Assembly: GCF_000004195.4 (NCBI RefSeq)
Contig: NC_030677.2
Span: forward strand, 201,860,713-201,924,712
Reading direction: 5' to 3'
DNA length: 64,000 nucleotides
Source of the DNA: Xenopus tropicalis
Taxonomy: Eukaryota; Chordata; Amphibia; Anura; Pipidae
Part shown: piece after piece, positions 1-10,730 of the stretch
How positions within the stretch are numbered: the first letter of the stretch is position 1
How the letters are laid out: each line of letters starts with the position of its first letter
Program-made: the position numbers and the translations under genes
Notes under the pieces: generated by a model
Database searches by the model: none
The model's input: the letters and a program-made list of their open reading frames with translations, nothing else
Told to the model about the DNA's origin: nothing

Positions 1-94
1 CTATTATGATAAAGAGACCGCCCTTTTCTCTTAGGCCTATAACAGACGAGGAAATTAGTTGCCACCAATAGAGGCATTTGGCGTGGATCTTAAA

Positions 95-109
95 GTGTAT
101 GGCCACCTT
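95..109 (-). mobile_element. Terminal fragment of family G MITE
   Basis: GTGTATGGCCACCTT matches the right terminus of the TA-flanked MITE seen complete at 11859-12158 and 62281-62587. Only the end is visible; the rest lies upstream or is lost. The first 190 bases hold nothing else I recognise. Confidence 0.5.
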
Positions 110-193
110 CAGCTGTGTTTGCCCTGAGCCAACTTATCTCACTCTTCTCTGCCAGTTCCACTCACACAAGGGTAAATCCTACTGTGTAAAGTT

Positions 194-445
194 TTAAAGG
201 AACAGTAACACCAAAAAATCAATATAACGTACTGTTGCCCTGCACTGGTAAAAGTTGTGCGTTTGCTAAAGAAACACGACAATAGTTTGTATAAACAAAG
301 CTGCTGTGTAGCCCCGGGGGCAGCCATTTAAGCTCCACAAAAGGAGAAAAGGCACAGGTTACATAGCAGAACACAGATAAGCTCTGTAGGATACAATGGC
401 GTTCTACAGAGTTTATCAGTTATTGGATATGTAATCTGTGCCATT
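194..445 (+). mobile_element. Family D MITE (T2/Kolobok-type), right end missing
   Basis: It starts TTAAAGGAACAGTAACACC, fitting the TTAAAGGRR terminus of Xenopus T2 MITEs. The interior folds back on itself: the segment around 353-405 (GGCACAGGTTACATAGCAGA) is complementary to the segment around 400-443 ending in TGTAATCTGTGCC. The expected closing TTAA arm is not seen, so the copy is truncated. It encodes nothing. Confidence 0.7.
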
Positions 446-902
446 TAATCCCAGTTTGAATACTCAGCTGGGGCACTCCCTCCTAGGTGTCTGCTTTTTG
501 CACATCCCCCCTGGCACCTTAAATGAGCCCTTCCGCCCTTAAGCCAGCAATTACTCCAGCTCCCTATTCCTGAGAGATGGGGGGGACTGGAGTTAGAGTA
601 AGTAGGTCGCTGGCTGCATCACTGGTTCCTTCTCCATTGCCAGTTGCCTAAATACAGAGGCCTTTGTTACCCTGCTGACTGTTACACGAGAGGCATCAAT
701 CATGTCATGTGATTAGCGAGAGTCTCGGCGCGGAGTCGCTGGGAATAAAACTTGCCCTGATCCCATGAGATATAAAAGTCAGACAGAAAGAGGGAACCTT
801 TTGTGACAATGAAAATGAATTCGATTTATTACACAATAATCACAATGAAACAGGGACGAGCGGCTTGTGGCAGCCCCAGCGGCTGCTGAACTACAAACAG
901 CG
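446..902. other. No gene or repeat recognised
   Basis: Mixed-composition sequence between a MITE and the first minisatellite. There is no ORF of note, no repeat I recognise and no clear promoter. The poly-G run near 580 is short. Confidence 0.5.
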
Positions 903-3258
903 AGTGTAACCCTCCCATTGTATATCATTAGCCCCCCAGGCCTGTAACCCTCCCATTATACATTATTACCCCCCCATGTCTGCTGGTCAGGCCTGTAACC
1001 CTCCCATTATACATTATTACCCCCCCATGTCTGCTGGTCAGGCCTGTAACCCTCCCATTATACATTATTACCCCCCCCATATCTGCTGGCTAGGCCTGTA
1101 ACCCTCCCATTATACATTATTACCCCCCAATATCTGCTGGCCAGGCCTGTAACCCTCCCATTATACATTATTACCCCCCCCCCCCCCCATATCTGCTGGC
1201 CAGGCCTGTAACCCTCCCATTATACATTATTACCCCCCCCCCCCCCCCCATGTCTGCTGGCCAGGCCTGTAACCCTCCCATTATACATTATTACCCCCCC
1301 CCCATGTCTGCTGGCCAGGCCTGTAACCCTCCCATTATACATTATTACCCCTCCATGTCTGCTGGTCAGGCCTGTAACCCTCCCATTATACATTATTACC
1401 CCCCCATGTCTGCTGGCCAGGCCTGTAACCCTCCCATTATACATTATTACCCCCCAATATCTGCTGGCCAGGCCTGTAACCCTCCCATTATACAGTATTA
1501 CCCCCCCCCCCATATCTGCTGGCCAGGCCTGTAACCCTCCCATTATACATTATTACCCCCCAATATCTGCTGGCCAGGCCTGTAACCCTCCCATTATACA
1601 TTATTACCCCCCCCCATGTCTGCTGGCCAGGCCTGTAACCCTCCCATTATACATTATTACCCCCCCATGTCTGCTGGCCAGGCCTGTAACCCTCCCATTA
1701 TACATTATTACCCCCCAATATCTGCTGGCCAGGCCTGTAACCCTCCCATTATACATTATTACCCCCCCCATATCTGCTGGCCAGGCCTGTAACCCTCCCA
1801 TTATACATTATTACCCCCCCCCCCATGTCTGCTGGCCAGGCCTGTAACCCTCCCATTATACATTATTACCCCCCCTCCATGTCTGCTGGTCAGGCCTGTA
1901 ACCCTCCCATTATACATTATTACCCCCCCCCCCCCCCATGTCTGCTGGCCAGGCCTGTAACCCTCCCATTATACATTATTACCCCCCCATGTCTGCTGGT
2001 CAGGCCTGTAACCCTCCCATTATACATTATTACCCCCCCCCATGTCTGCTGGCCAGGCCTGTAACCCTCCCATTATACATTATTACCCCCCCCCCCCCAT
2101 GTCTGCTGGCCAGGCCTGTAACCCTCCCATTATACATTATTACCCCCCCATGTCTGCTGGTCAGGCCTGTAACCCTCCCATTATACATTATTACCCCCAC
2201 CCCCCATGTCTGCTGGCCAGGCCTGTAACCCTCCCATTATACATTATTACCCCCCCCCATGTCTGCTGGCCAGGCCTGTAACCCTCCCATTATACATTAT
2301 TACCCCCCCCCCCATGTCTGCTGGCCAGGCCTGTAACCCTCCCATTATACATTATTACCCCCCCCCCCCATATCTGCTGGTCAGGCCTGTAACCCTCCCA
2401 TTATACATTATTACCCCCCCCCCCCCATATCTGCTGGTCAGGCCTGTAACCCTCCCATTATACAATATTACCCCCCCCATATCTGCTGGTCAGGCCTGTA
2501 ACCCTCCCATTATACATTATTACCCCCCCCATATCTGCTGGTCAGGCCTGTAACCCTCCCATTATACATTATTACCCCCCCCCATATCTGCTGGTCAGGC
2601 CTGTAACCCTCCCATTATACATTATTACCCCTCCATGTCTGCTGGTCAGGCCTGTAACCCTCCCATTATACATTATTACCCCCCCCCATGTCTGCCCCCC
2701 CCCCCCCATGTCTGCTGGTCAGGCCTGTAACCCTCCCATTATACATTATTACCCCCCCATATCTGCTGGCCAGGCCTGTAACCCTCCCATTATACATTAT
2801 TACCCCCCCCCATATCTGCTGGCCAGGCCTGTAACCCTCCCATTATACATTATTACCCCCCCCCATGTCTGCCCCCCCCCCCCCCATGTCTGCTGGTCAG
2901 GCCTGTAACCCTCCCATTATACATTATTACCCCCCCATATCTGCTGGCCAGGCCTGTAACCCTCCCATTATACATTATTACCCCCCCCATATCTGCTGGC
3001 CAGGCCTGTAACCCTCCCATTATACATTATTACCCCCCCCCATGTCTGCCCCCCCCCCATGTCTGCTGGTCAGGCCTGTAACCCTCCCATTATACATTAT
3101 TACCCCCCCATATCTGCTGGTCAGGCCTGTAACCCTCCCATTATACATTATTACCCCCCCATATCTGCTGGCCAGGCCTGTAACCCTCCCATTATACATT
3201 ATTACCCCCCCCCATATCTGCTGGCCAGGCCTGTAACCCTCCCATTATACATTATTAG
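903..3258. repeat. C-tract minisatellite, about 45 units of 51-60 bp
   Basis: Each unit reads roughly GGCCTGTAACCCTCCC, ATTATACATTATTA, a run of 6 to 17 C, then AT(A/G)TCTGCTGG(C/T)CA. Nearly all length variation is in the C run. Two binary sites (ATATCTG or ATGTCTG; GGTCAGG or GGCCAGG) mark unit subtypes. The first unit (about 903-940) is divergent and lacks the TCTGCTGG part; the last ends in ATTATTAGCC. Several frames stay open through parts of it (60-115 codons on both strands), but these are translations of the unit and change frame with each C run. Confidence 0.97.
2687..3240. repeat. Higher-order repeat inside the C-tract minisatellite
   Basis: An abnormal junction in which CATGTCTG is followed by a C run and then by CATGTCTG again occurs at about 2687, 2866 and 3041. 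The spacing of about 175-180 bp equals three basic units plus the interruption. The three-unit block was therefore duplicated as a whole, more recently than the basic array. Confidence 0.85.
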
Positions 3259-3296
3259 CCTTAGGGTGCCCTTGTCTTAGGGTACAATATATAAGC

Positions 3297-3580
3297 CAGG
3301 GGCCCTCAAACTTTTTAAACAAGGGGCCAGTTCACAGTCCCTCAGACCGTTGGGGGGGCCGGACTATAGTCAGTCCTAAAACTACGCCCCCACCTCCACT
3401 ATGTCCTCACCCCTGGCTACTACCAGTCTGCCCCAGTGTAGCCCTCGGCCCCAGTGTGTCACACCGGCCGAGGCAAATGACGCTGGACAGGTAGTAGCCA
3501 GGGGTGAGGACACAGCGGGGGAGGGTAAATGACCTTGGGGTGCCGTATCCAGCCCCCGGGCTGTAGTTTGAGGACCCCTG
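3297..3580. mobile_element. hAT-type MITE with perfect 8-bp target-site duplication
   Basis: The terminal inverted repeats are CAGGGGCCCTCAAACT and AGTTTGAGGACCCCTG. The 8 bp before it (3289-3296, ATATAAGC) recur immediately after it (3581-3588), the size expected of a hAT transposase. At 284 bp it has no transposase and is non-autonomous. Internally, a segment around 3400-3430 is inverted at about 3485-3515 (TAGTAGCCAGGGGTGAGGAC), giving a long foldback. Confidence 0.92.
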
Positions 3581-3588
3581 ATATAAGC

Positions 3589-4291
3589 AATAGATAAGTA
3601 CATTAGGTACCCTCCCCCCCGGCCCGCCAAACAAGCAGCATTTCCCCAGTAAGGGACTGGGAATGATGCCACTAGACTTGCTGCTGGGAATGGGTTAATA
3701 AGAAACCCCATTAATGTTCTGCTGCAGTGTCTCTGCCTGCTTATTCTCCATAGAGGGTAACATTCCTGTGGCGCCCCTGTTTGGCTTTATTACAAAGGAT
3801 AAACCCCCCAGGCTGGATACCCCCTCTATTAAAGGGAAACTGTAATTTCATGTAAGGTGCAACCTGCAGTGCCCAGCTGAACTGCAACTCCCAGCCAGCG
3901 AGGGGCATTCCAGCCATTCCCAGGCGCCCTGCTGGCACGGATCAAACTCACAACTTCCGGCACATTCCAAAGGGAAACAGGGAATATGGTGATGTAAGAA
4001 CAGAATAATGGGATTATTGGCCGGCAGTGCAGATCCTGAACAGCACAATCACTCACAATAATTCATATATAGGTGCTGAGCCCCCGGGCCCAGGGATACA
4101 TGGGGAATAGAGGGGGTTACAGCCTGAGCCTGGTGGCAGAAAAGTGCAACATTAAATACAGTTGGTACCAGTATAAAGATGCCTTACAGGGACCCAACAC
4201 AGAACATAGAGAATGGTTACAATATGGTGTATGTCCAATAGTGGAACATTCTGGGCCTCTGAGCTTTCCCATTCTGCTGTCACTGGGGGCT
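3589..4291. other. No gene recognised
   Basis: Single-copy-looking sequence between two MITEs. Short frames on both strands (up to about 92 codons near 4073-4351) show no family features, splice-site context or codon bias that would support an exon. Confidence 0.5.
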
Positions 4292-4796
4292 TTAAATGGG
4301 AACTCCGGCAAAAGACCGACCCAGAAACCCCTAATATCCCTATCCCTGTAATCTGTTCCTTCAATAAGTAGGAATAAATACCATTTTTATATACTGAAAT
4401 CCAGCTGCAAAACTGTTCTTCTCTTTCTGCATCATTTGAAATCCTGGCAGGGGAGGGGGGACTAAAACACTGATGTTACAAACTTCTCCACAGCTTACAG
4501 ACAGCATGCAGGAACTACATAACCCACAATGCATTGCACTGCGATGTACCTTTCCTTATTGACATCACATGTGCAGCAGGGAATTGTGGGATTGGGAGGA
4601 GGCAGGCTGAAGGCAGGCTGAGGGACAGGTGCTACTGTTACATTTTATTTGAGTCAAAGTAGCCAGCCAGATCAGCAGGGGAACAGGGGGAGGGGCTTAG
4701 GGAACTGTTCCAAACCTTATTATTACATTAACAATCATGAAAAGGCTGAATATTTTTTATATGACAAAGTTGTGCTTGGGTGGAGTTCCCCTTTAA
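4292..4796 (+). mobile_element. Family C MITE (T2/Kolobok-type), near full length
   Basis: The left end TTAAATGGGAACTCC and right end GGAGTTCCCCTTTAA are inverted repeats with TTAA at both borders. The interior (for example ACAATGCATTGCACTG and GGAATTGTGGGATTGGGAGG) recurs in copies at 23386-23965 and 34272-34960. It has no coding capacity. Confidence 0.85.
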
Positions 4797-5179
4797 TTCC
4801 CACCAATTATTAAACTCACAGCAGAAACACACAACTGTCACAATTACAACAATCAGAAGGGCAAGGGTTAATCCAAATAATAATAATAAGGGAATTGGGA
4901 GTAACAGGGCAGCAGAAGGGTATTGGGAGGTCCGGACCATTTTATATGCTGAGGGGGGAAGGGATGAATTTGCTCTAATTGGGTTTTTATAGAAAAAGCC
5001 TTTTTACAGTTACAGTACGGCTGTACAACGGCTTGGGTGCTACCAGCACCTCTCTCGGTACCTAACCTTCCTGTAGAAGAAGATGTATTGGCCGGGTTCC
5101 CATACAAGCCCATTTTGCAGCTGAAGGAAGGTTAGAAACTTTGTCCCATACATGGAATGGCAACGAGTGAACCCAAAAG

Positions 5180-5185
5180 CATGTG

Positions 5186-5220
<35 letters not shown>
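5180..5220. repeat. (TA)n microsatellite
   Basis: About 18 TA dinucleotides. The surrounding 4800-5420 interval has no gene or recognised element; AT-rich frames crossing the tract are chance. Confidence 0.9.
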
Positions 5221-5222
<2 letters not shown>

Positions 5223-5424
5223 GGAGCTGGATACACACCCATAATGCACTGCTTCCAAGAACAGTCTATGATATGGAGGATCTCTATGGGAAGTGCTCAA
5301 ACAGTGAGATTATGGATGGGCAAAACCTGTGCCCTTAGTTGTTCTGTATATATTAACCACTAGATGGCACTATGTAGTCTTACAAACCAGGAAAAAAGTT
5401 TAAAGGAAATACCAAAGTCCAAAA

Positions 5425-5504
5425 TATTATTATTAGATATTCAAATAGTGCTGATAATTTCTGCAGCATTTCACAGAGATTATACATCATTCACATCAGT
5501 CACC
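5425..5504 (-). mobile_element. 3' tail of a retroposon (reverse orientation)
   Basis: Read on the minus strand it gives CTGATGTGAATGATGTATAA, then CTGTGAAATGCTGCAG, then an ATT-rich end, the typical layout of a common frog retroposon tail. It runs straight into the 51-bp array, whose unit is part of the same tail. Confidence 0.65.
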
Positions 5505-6090
5505 TACAGTCTAAGGTCCCTATCACATTCCCATCAGTCCCTGCCCCAGTGAGCTTACAATCTAAGGTCCATATCACATTCCCATCAGTCCCTGCCCCAG
5601 TGAGCTTACAATCTAAGGTCCATATCACATTCCCATCAGTCCCTGCCCCAGTGGAGCTTACAATCTTAGGTCCCTATCACATTCCCATCAGTCCCTGCCC
5701 CAGTGGAGCTTACAATCTTAGGTCCCTATCACATTCCCATCAGTCCCTGCCCCAGTGGAGCTTACAATCTAAGGTCCCTATCACATTCCCATCAGTCCCT
5801 GCCCCAGTGGAGCTTACAATCTAAGGCCCCTATCACATTCCCATCAGTCCCTGCCCCAGTGAGCTTACAATCTAAGGTCCCTATCACATTCCCATCAGTC
5901 CCTGCCCCAGTGAGCTTACAATCTAAGGTCCCTATCACATTCCCATCAGTCCCTGCCCCAGTGAGCTTACAATCTAAGGTCCCTATCACGTTCCCATCAG
6001 TCCCTGCCCCAGTGGAGCTTACAATCTAAGGTCCCTATCACATTCCTATCAGTCTCTGCCCCATTGGAGCTTACAATCTAAGGTCCCTAG
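5505..6090 (-). repeat. 51/52-bp minisatellite, minus orientation, about 11 units
   Basis: The unit reads AGCTTACAATCTAAGGTCCC, then TATCACATTCCCATCAG, then TCCCTGCCCCAGTG(G). An optional extra G makes 51- and 52-bp forms, which is why frames of about 60-110 codons run through it. The unit is the reverse complement of the one at 7395-8400. Confidence 0.97.
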
Positions 6091-6449
6091 ATAAACAGGA
6101 AAACAATGGCGTCACATGGAAATTAACTCCCAGAGGAATACAATGTGTGTCCCTTCATGGCATATGGCAGAGGTGGCTGTGCCGACACAGCATTGCACAA
6201 CATCTGTCTCTGTGCCATTCTGCCAGTGGGGTGGAAAATTGCAGCAATCGGTCCCATTGTGTAAGAGCCGCAGATCTGCGCAACTCATGCCTTGCAGTAA
6301 CTATTGCACCATCAGCTGAGACTGACTATAATAGCTGTACATTAGTGCAACAGTACCGAGCCCACATGATACCTACACGGGCAGACATTGGGCAATGCAC
6401 CCCACACAGGAATGAGACACAAATGACTTACTGTGTCTTTTCACTGTGT

Positions 6450-7022
6450 GGAGTGATATCCCCCCCCCCCTCCCAGCAGCCGATCAGCAGAACAATGGGG
6501 AGGGAGCAAGATAGCAGCTCCCAGTAGGTATCAGAATAGCACTCAATAGTAAGAAATCCAAGTCCGGCTTGGGACTCCTCCAGTTACATGGGAGTAGGAG
6601 AAACAATAGGTTAGCTGAAAGCAGTTCTAATGTGTAGCGCTGGCTCCTTCTGAAAGCTCAGACTCAGGCACACTTTACTACTGTGCTGCAAGTTGGAGTG
6701 ATACCCCCCCCCCCCCCACCCCCAGCAGCCGATCAGCAGAACAATGGGAAGGGAGCAAGATAGCAGCTCCCAGTAGGTATCAGAATAGCACTCAATAGTA
6801 AGAAATCCAAGTCCGGCTTGGGACTCCTCCAGTTACATGGGAGTAGGAGAAACAACAATAGGTTAGCTGAAAGCAGTTCTAATGTGTAGCGCTGGCTGAA
6901 AGCTCAGACTCAGGCACACTTTACTGCTGCGCTGCAAGTTGGAGTGATATCCCCCCCCCTCACCCCTAGCAGCCGATCAGCAGAACAATGGGAAGGGAGC
7001 AAGATAGCAGCTCCCAGTAGGT
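6450..7022. repeat. Three tandem copies of a 244-248-bp repeat
   Basis: Landmark CAGCAGCCGATCAGCAGAAC occurs at about 6475 and 6723, with a diverged start at 6967. Copies 1 and 2 share over 200 bases (AAGTCCGGCTTGGGACTCCT, GTTAGCTGAAAGCAGTTCTA); copy 3 is cut short soon after CTCCCAGTAGGTGT. Each starts just after a C run of 8-16. Copy 2 adds ACA in AAACAACAATAGG and lacks a CTTCT present in copy 1. The unit resembles an interspersed Xenopus repeat. Confidence 0.92.
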
Positions 7023-7329
7023 GTAAGAAAAAGCAAACATGATAACGTTTTAATATCGGGCGCATCGGTTATGGGCAAAGTATGGGTGCAAGTAATAGCA
7101 CCGTTACTCTGCTTTCTGTACAACACAATTCAGCCCATTCCCCTTTCAGACACTCAGGGTGGCACAGCGCAGGGGGATTCTGCCAACATTCCTCTGCCCC
7201 CCCCCTCCCCTTGCCTTGTGGAGAGAAAACAATGCTAATAATGTAATGTCAAAACTGTAAAATATTTTATAATGGAATTCAAAGAATATCTCCAATAGTC
7301 AAAACAAGCTCTTTCACACAGATACAGCC
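7023..7329. other. No gene recognised
   Basis: Short spacer between the 245-bp repeats and the retroposon-derived array. Contains a C run near 7196-7205 and otherwise unremarkable sequence. Confidence 0.5.
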
Positions 7330-7394
7330 TGGACTTTGTGTGTCCCTCCAGGCACTTTAGTTTCCTCCCAAAACACACAAGCAGGTTAGCTGCC
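7330..7394 (+). mobile_element. 5' part of the retroposon tail that seeded the array
   Basis: TTTAGTTTCCTCCCAAAACA followed by CACACAAGCAGGTTAGCTG is the segment that normally precedes TAGGGACCTTAGATTGTAAG in the frog retroposon tail. It runs directly into the plus-strand array, so the array grew inside such a copy. Confidence 0.6.
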
Positions 7395-8400
7395 TAGGGA
7401 CCTTAGATTGTAAGCTCACTGGGGCAGGGACTGATGGGAATGTGATAGGGACCTTAGATTGTAAGCTCCACTGGGGCAGGGACTGATGGGAATGTGATAG
7501 GGACCTTAGATTGTAAGCTCCACTGGGGCAGGGACTGATGGGAATGTGATAGGGACCTTAGATTGTAAGCTCACTGGGGCAGGGACTGATGGGAATGTGA
7601 TAGGGACCTTAGATTGTAAGCTCTACTGGGGCAGGGACTGATGGGAATGTGATAGGGACCTTAGATTGTAAGCTCACTGGGGCAGGGACTGATGGGAATG
7701 TGATAGGGACCTTAGATTGTAAGCTCACTGGGGCAGGGACTGATGGGAATGTGATAGGGACCTTAGATTGTAAGCTCCACTGGGGCAGGGACTGATGGGA
7801 ATGTGATAGGGACCTTAGATTGTAAGCTCACTGGGGCAGGGACTGATGGGAATGTGATAGGGGCCTTAGATTGTAAGCTCCAATGGGGCAGAGACTGATT
7901 GGAATGTGATAGGGACCTTAGATTGTAAGCTCACTGGGGCAGGGACTGATGGGAATGTGATAGGGACCTTAGACTGTAAGCTCACTGGGGCAAGGACTGG
8001 TGGGAATGTGATAGGGACCTTAGATTGCAAGTTCCACTGGGGCAGGGACTGATGGGAATGTGATAGGGACCTTAGATTGTAAGCTCCACTGGGGCAGGGA
8101 CTGATGGGAATGTGATAGGGACCTTAGATTGTAAGCTCACTGGGGCAGGGACTGATGGGAATGTGATAGGGACCTTAGATTGTAAGCTCACTGGTGCAGG
8201 GACTGGTGGGAATGTGATAGGGACCTTAGATTGTAAGCTCCACTGGGGCAGGGACTGATGGGAATGTGATAGGGACCTTAGATTGTAAGCTCACTGGGGC
8301 AGGGACTGATGGGAATGTGATAGGGACCTTAGATTGTAAGCTCCATTGGGACAGGGGCTGATGGGAATGTGATAGGGACCTTAGATTGTAAGCTCCACTG
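7395..8400 (+). repeat. 51/52-bp minisatellite, plus orientation, about 20 units
   Basis: Unit: TAGGGACCTTAGATTGTAAG, CTC(C)ACTGGGGCAGGGACTG, ATGGGAATGTGA. Rare variants (GGGGCAAGGACTGGTGGG near 7987, CAAGTTCC near 8030, GGGACAGGGGCTG near 8347) are scattered. The array ends at CTCCACTGCCCCAGTAGC. It is the inverted counterpart of 5505-6090. Confidence 0.97.
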
Positions 8401-8459
8401 CCCCAGTAGCCCCCCCCCCCATCTTCTGTACTGCAAATGCTCTGTGCTGCTGTCACTTA

Positions 8460-8893
8460 CCTGAGCTTAGGGCCCCACTCACTATATACTGTATATATAC
8501 AATATAAATGTCACAGTATAACCTGAGCTTAGGGGCCCACTCACTATATACTGTATATATACACTATAAATGTCACAGTATAACCTGAGCTTAGGGGCCC
8601 ACTCACTATATACTGTATATATACAATATAAATGTCACAGTATAACCTGAGCTTAGGGGCCCACTCACTATATACCGTATATATACACTATAAATGTCAC
8701 AGTATAACCTGAGCTTAGGGGCCCACTCACTATATACTGTATATATACACTATAAATGTCACAGTATAACCTGAGCTTAGGGACCCACTCACTATATACT
8801 GTATATATACACTATAAATGTCACAGTATAACCTGAGCTTAGGGGCCCACTCACTATATACTGTATATATACAATATAAATTTCACAGTATAA
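8460..8893. repeat. Seven tandem 62-bp units
   Basis: CCTGAG starts units at 8460, 8522, 8584, 8646, 8708, 8770 and 8832, exactly 62 bp apart. Each has GCCCACTCACTATATAC, TGTATATATACA(A/C)TATAAA and GTCACAGTATAA. The unit contains the palindrome GTATATATAC. A few substitutions, mainly A/C after TATATAC, distinguish units, so the array is young. Confidence 0.97.
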
Positions 8894-9019
8894 AGTTGAT
8901 TAGTAAATAATAAAGATTATTAGTGCAAGACAGCTCTGAAACCAGTGCAATTAGCATCAGAAATGAATAATCAGCTCTGTAGCATCACCCTCTACAACAG
9001 ACAAACCCATTTTCTCCTT

Positions 9020-9240
9020 GATAATTCACTACAACCCCTAAGATCAGCTTCTCAGCAGCTGCCCAGAGCCCACTGAGCATGTGCAGTGCCACTGACACTT
9101 CCAACAGATTCCTGTATGGTGGCCCCCTGTGACAACTGGGGGGTAGAAGTGGATCATAACTACTATAGAGATGCTGAACCTTTAGGCTGGATCAATAAGT
9201 TCAGTATATACAATATCGCATTTCTAGCCCTAGTCATTTG
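9020..9240 (+). mobile_element. Fragment of a T2-type MITE
   Basis: CAGCTTCTCAGCAGCTGCCC, then GAGCATGTGCAGTGCCACTG, matches a second fragment at 46490-46600 in this window. The remainder (GATGCTGAACCTTTAGGCTG, AATAAGTTCAGTATATA) continues a repeat I recognise from Xenopus. No end is intact. Confidence 0.55.
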
Positions 9241-9833
9241 CGCAATTCTTTCTGTTCCCAGTCCATTTTGCCCTCCCACTATATTTATGAGCGCAAACAG
9301 CGGCGGCTTTGATCCCACTTCAGCTTAGAGACACAAGGCTCGTTACTTAATGATTTATGATTGGACAATGATTCTTTAATACGTCTTTCTGTTTGTACTG
9401 TAAAAGTTTGCTTAAGTTACACATTCATAATTAACGATAATTACTCCCAAGAATGCTTTTTTTTCCAAGCAAAAACTTAAAAGCTAACAACAAAAAAACC
9501 TCATAAAAATCATTTTAGAGAAGAAATGGAGAGAGGAGGGGCTAGACCAATGGGAAAAAAACAAGATGTACGCACTGTCACCAGTTACTTAATGCCCATA
9601 ATCTCTCACTCGGTTACTGTTGCTCCGTATAAGCCGTGGCTACATACACCCAGGGGACATATAACCACCCAAACAACTTCTTGTACAAATGCTCGGCGTG
9701 CTCTCCTTAGTACAATGCCATTTTTTTCCTTTTAGTTTTCATGATATAAGTAGTTTTATACTGCTAATATCATGACTATGTAACATAAGAACCTTGTGTA
9801 CTGTCTGAAACCCCTTATCAAGAAAGCTCAGAA
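9241..9833. other. No gene recognised
   Basis: AT-rich sequence without a recognised repeat. The longest frames (about 70-80 codons at 9086-9328 and 9526-9735) have no supporting features. Confidence 0.5.
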
Positions 9834-10010
9834 TTACAGGATAGCCACCTCCCATAGACTCCATTTAAATTAAAAAAAATTCCAACTAAGATATAATTAA
9901 TCCGTATGGAGGCAAAACAATCCTATTGGGTTTATTTAATGTTTAAATGATTTTGCAGTATGGAGATCCTACTTACGGAAAGACCCCTTGTCTGGAGAAA
10001 AGCATAGACA
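9834..10010 (+). mobile_element. Family H MITE fragment without tandem array
   Basis: CCTCCCATAGACTCCATTTA, AACTAAGATATAATTAATCC, CCTATTGGGTTTATTTAATG and the closing TATGGAGATCCTACTTACGG follow in family H order. It carries one copy of the internal segment that is a 113-bp tandem unit elsewhere, so it shows the pre-expansion state. Confidence 0.75.
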
Positions 10011-10269
10011 ACTATAGGTAGAGAATTCCAAATGTATATTATGGGGCTCCTTTCTCTCAAGCTGAGGGGCCCTTACCTTCTGCCCCCTTCTCTCTGGCCA
10101 TATTGCTACCCCATATGGCTCTGCTTCCTGCACTGGTTATGTAGTTAGTAGGTACACAAGGGCAGATATTTACAGTAAATCAGTGTATTTGCACAGTATT
10201 TGTTTAATATACATGACATCAGGCGACTAGAATGGGGATAGTAACCGAAAAGGTAAATGATAATGAATG

Positions 10270-10730
10270 TTAAAGGGGCTGTTCACCTTTATATTAATTT
10301 TCAGTATGTTGCACTGAGTGCTATTCTGAAACAAATTGCAATTGGTCTTTAATTTTTTATTACTTGTGGTTTTTGAATTATGTAGCTTTTTATTCAGCAG
10401 TTCTCTAGTTTGGTATTTTGCCATCTATAATGTTGCTAGGGTACAAATTACCCTAGTAACAACACAGTGCTTTGAATGAGAGACTAGAATATGAACAGGA
10501 GAGGGACTGAATGGAAAGATAAGTAATAAAAAGTAACAATAACAATAAAACTGGAGCCTCACAGAGCAATAGTTTTTTGGCTGCCGGGGTCAGTGACCCC
10601 CATTTCAAAGCTGGAAAGAGTCAGAAGAGGAAGGCAAATAATTCAAAAATGATAAATAAAACCATAACCATAAAGGCTAATTAAAGTTGCCAAGAACTGG
10701 CCATTTTGATACAACATGTCAAAAACTAAC
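10270..10730 (+). mobile_element. Family A MITE (T2/Kolobok-type)
   Basis: Starts TTAAAGGGGCTGTTCACC, contains the family marks GTTGCTAGGGTACAAATTAC, AGCCTCACAGAGCAATAG and GCCGGGGTCAGTGACCCC, and runs to AAAACTAAC. Its right border is the left TTAA of the next, inverted copy. Confidence 0.85.

Noticed and set aside
3255..3283. Telomeric TTAGGG motifs (CCTTAGGGTG, CTTAGGGTAC)
   Set aside because: Only two isolated hexamers; no telomere-type run.
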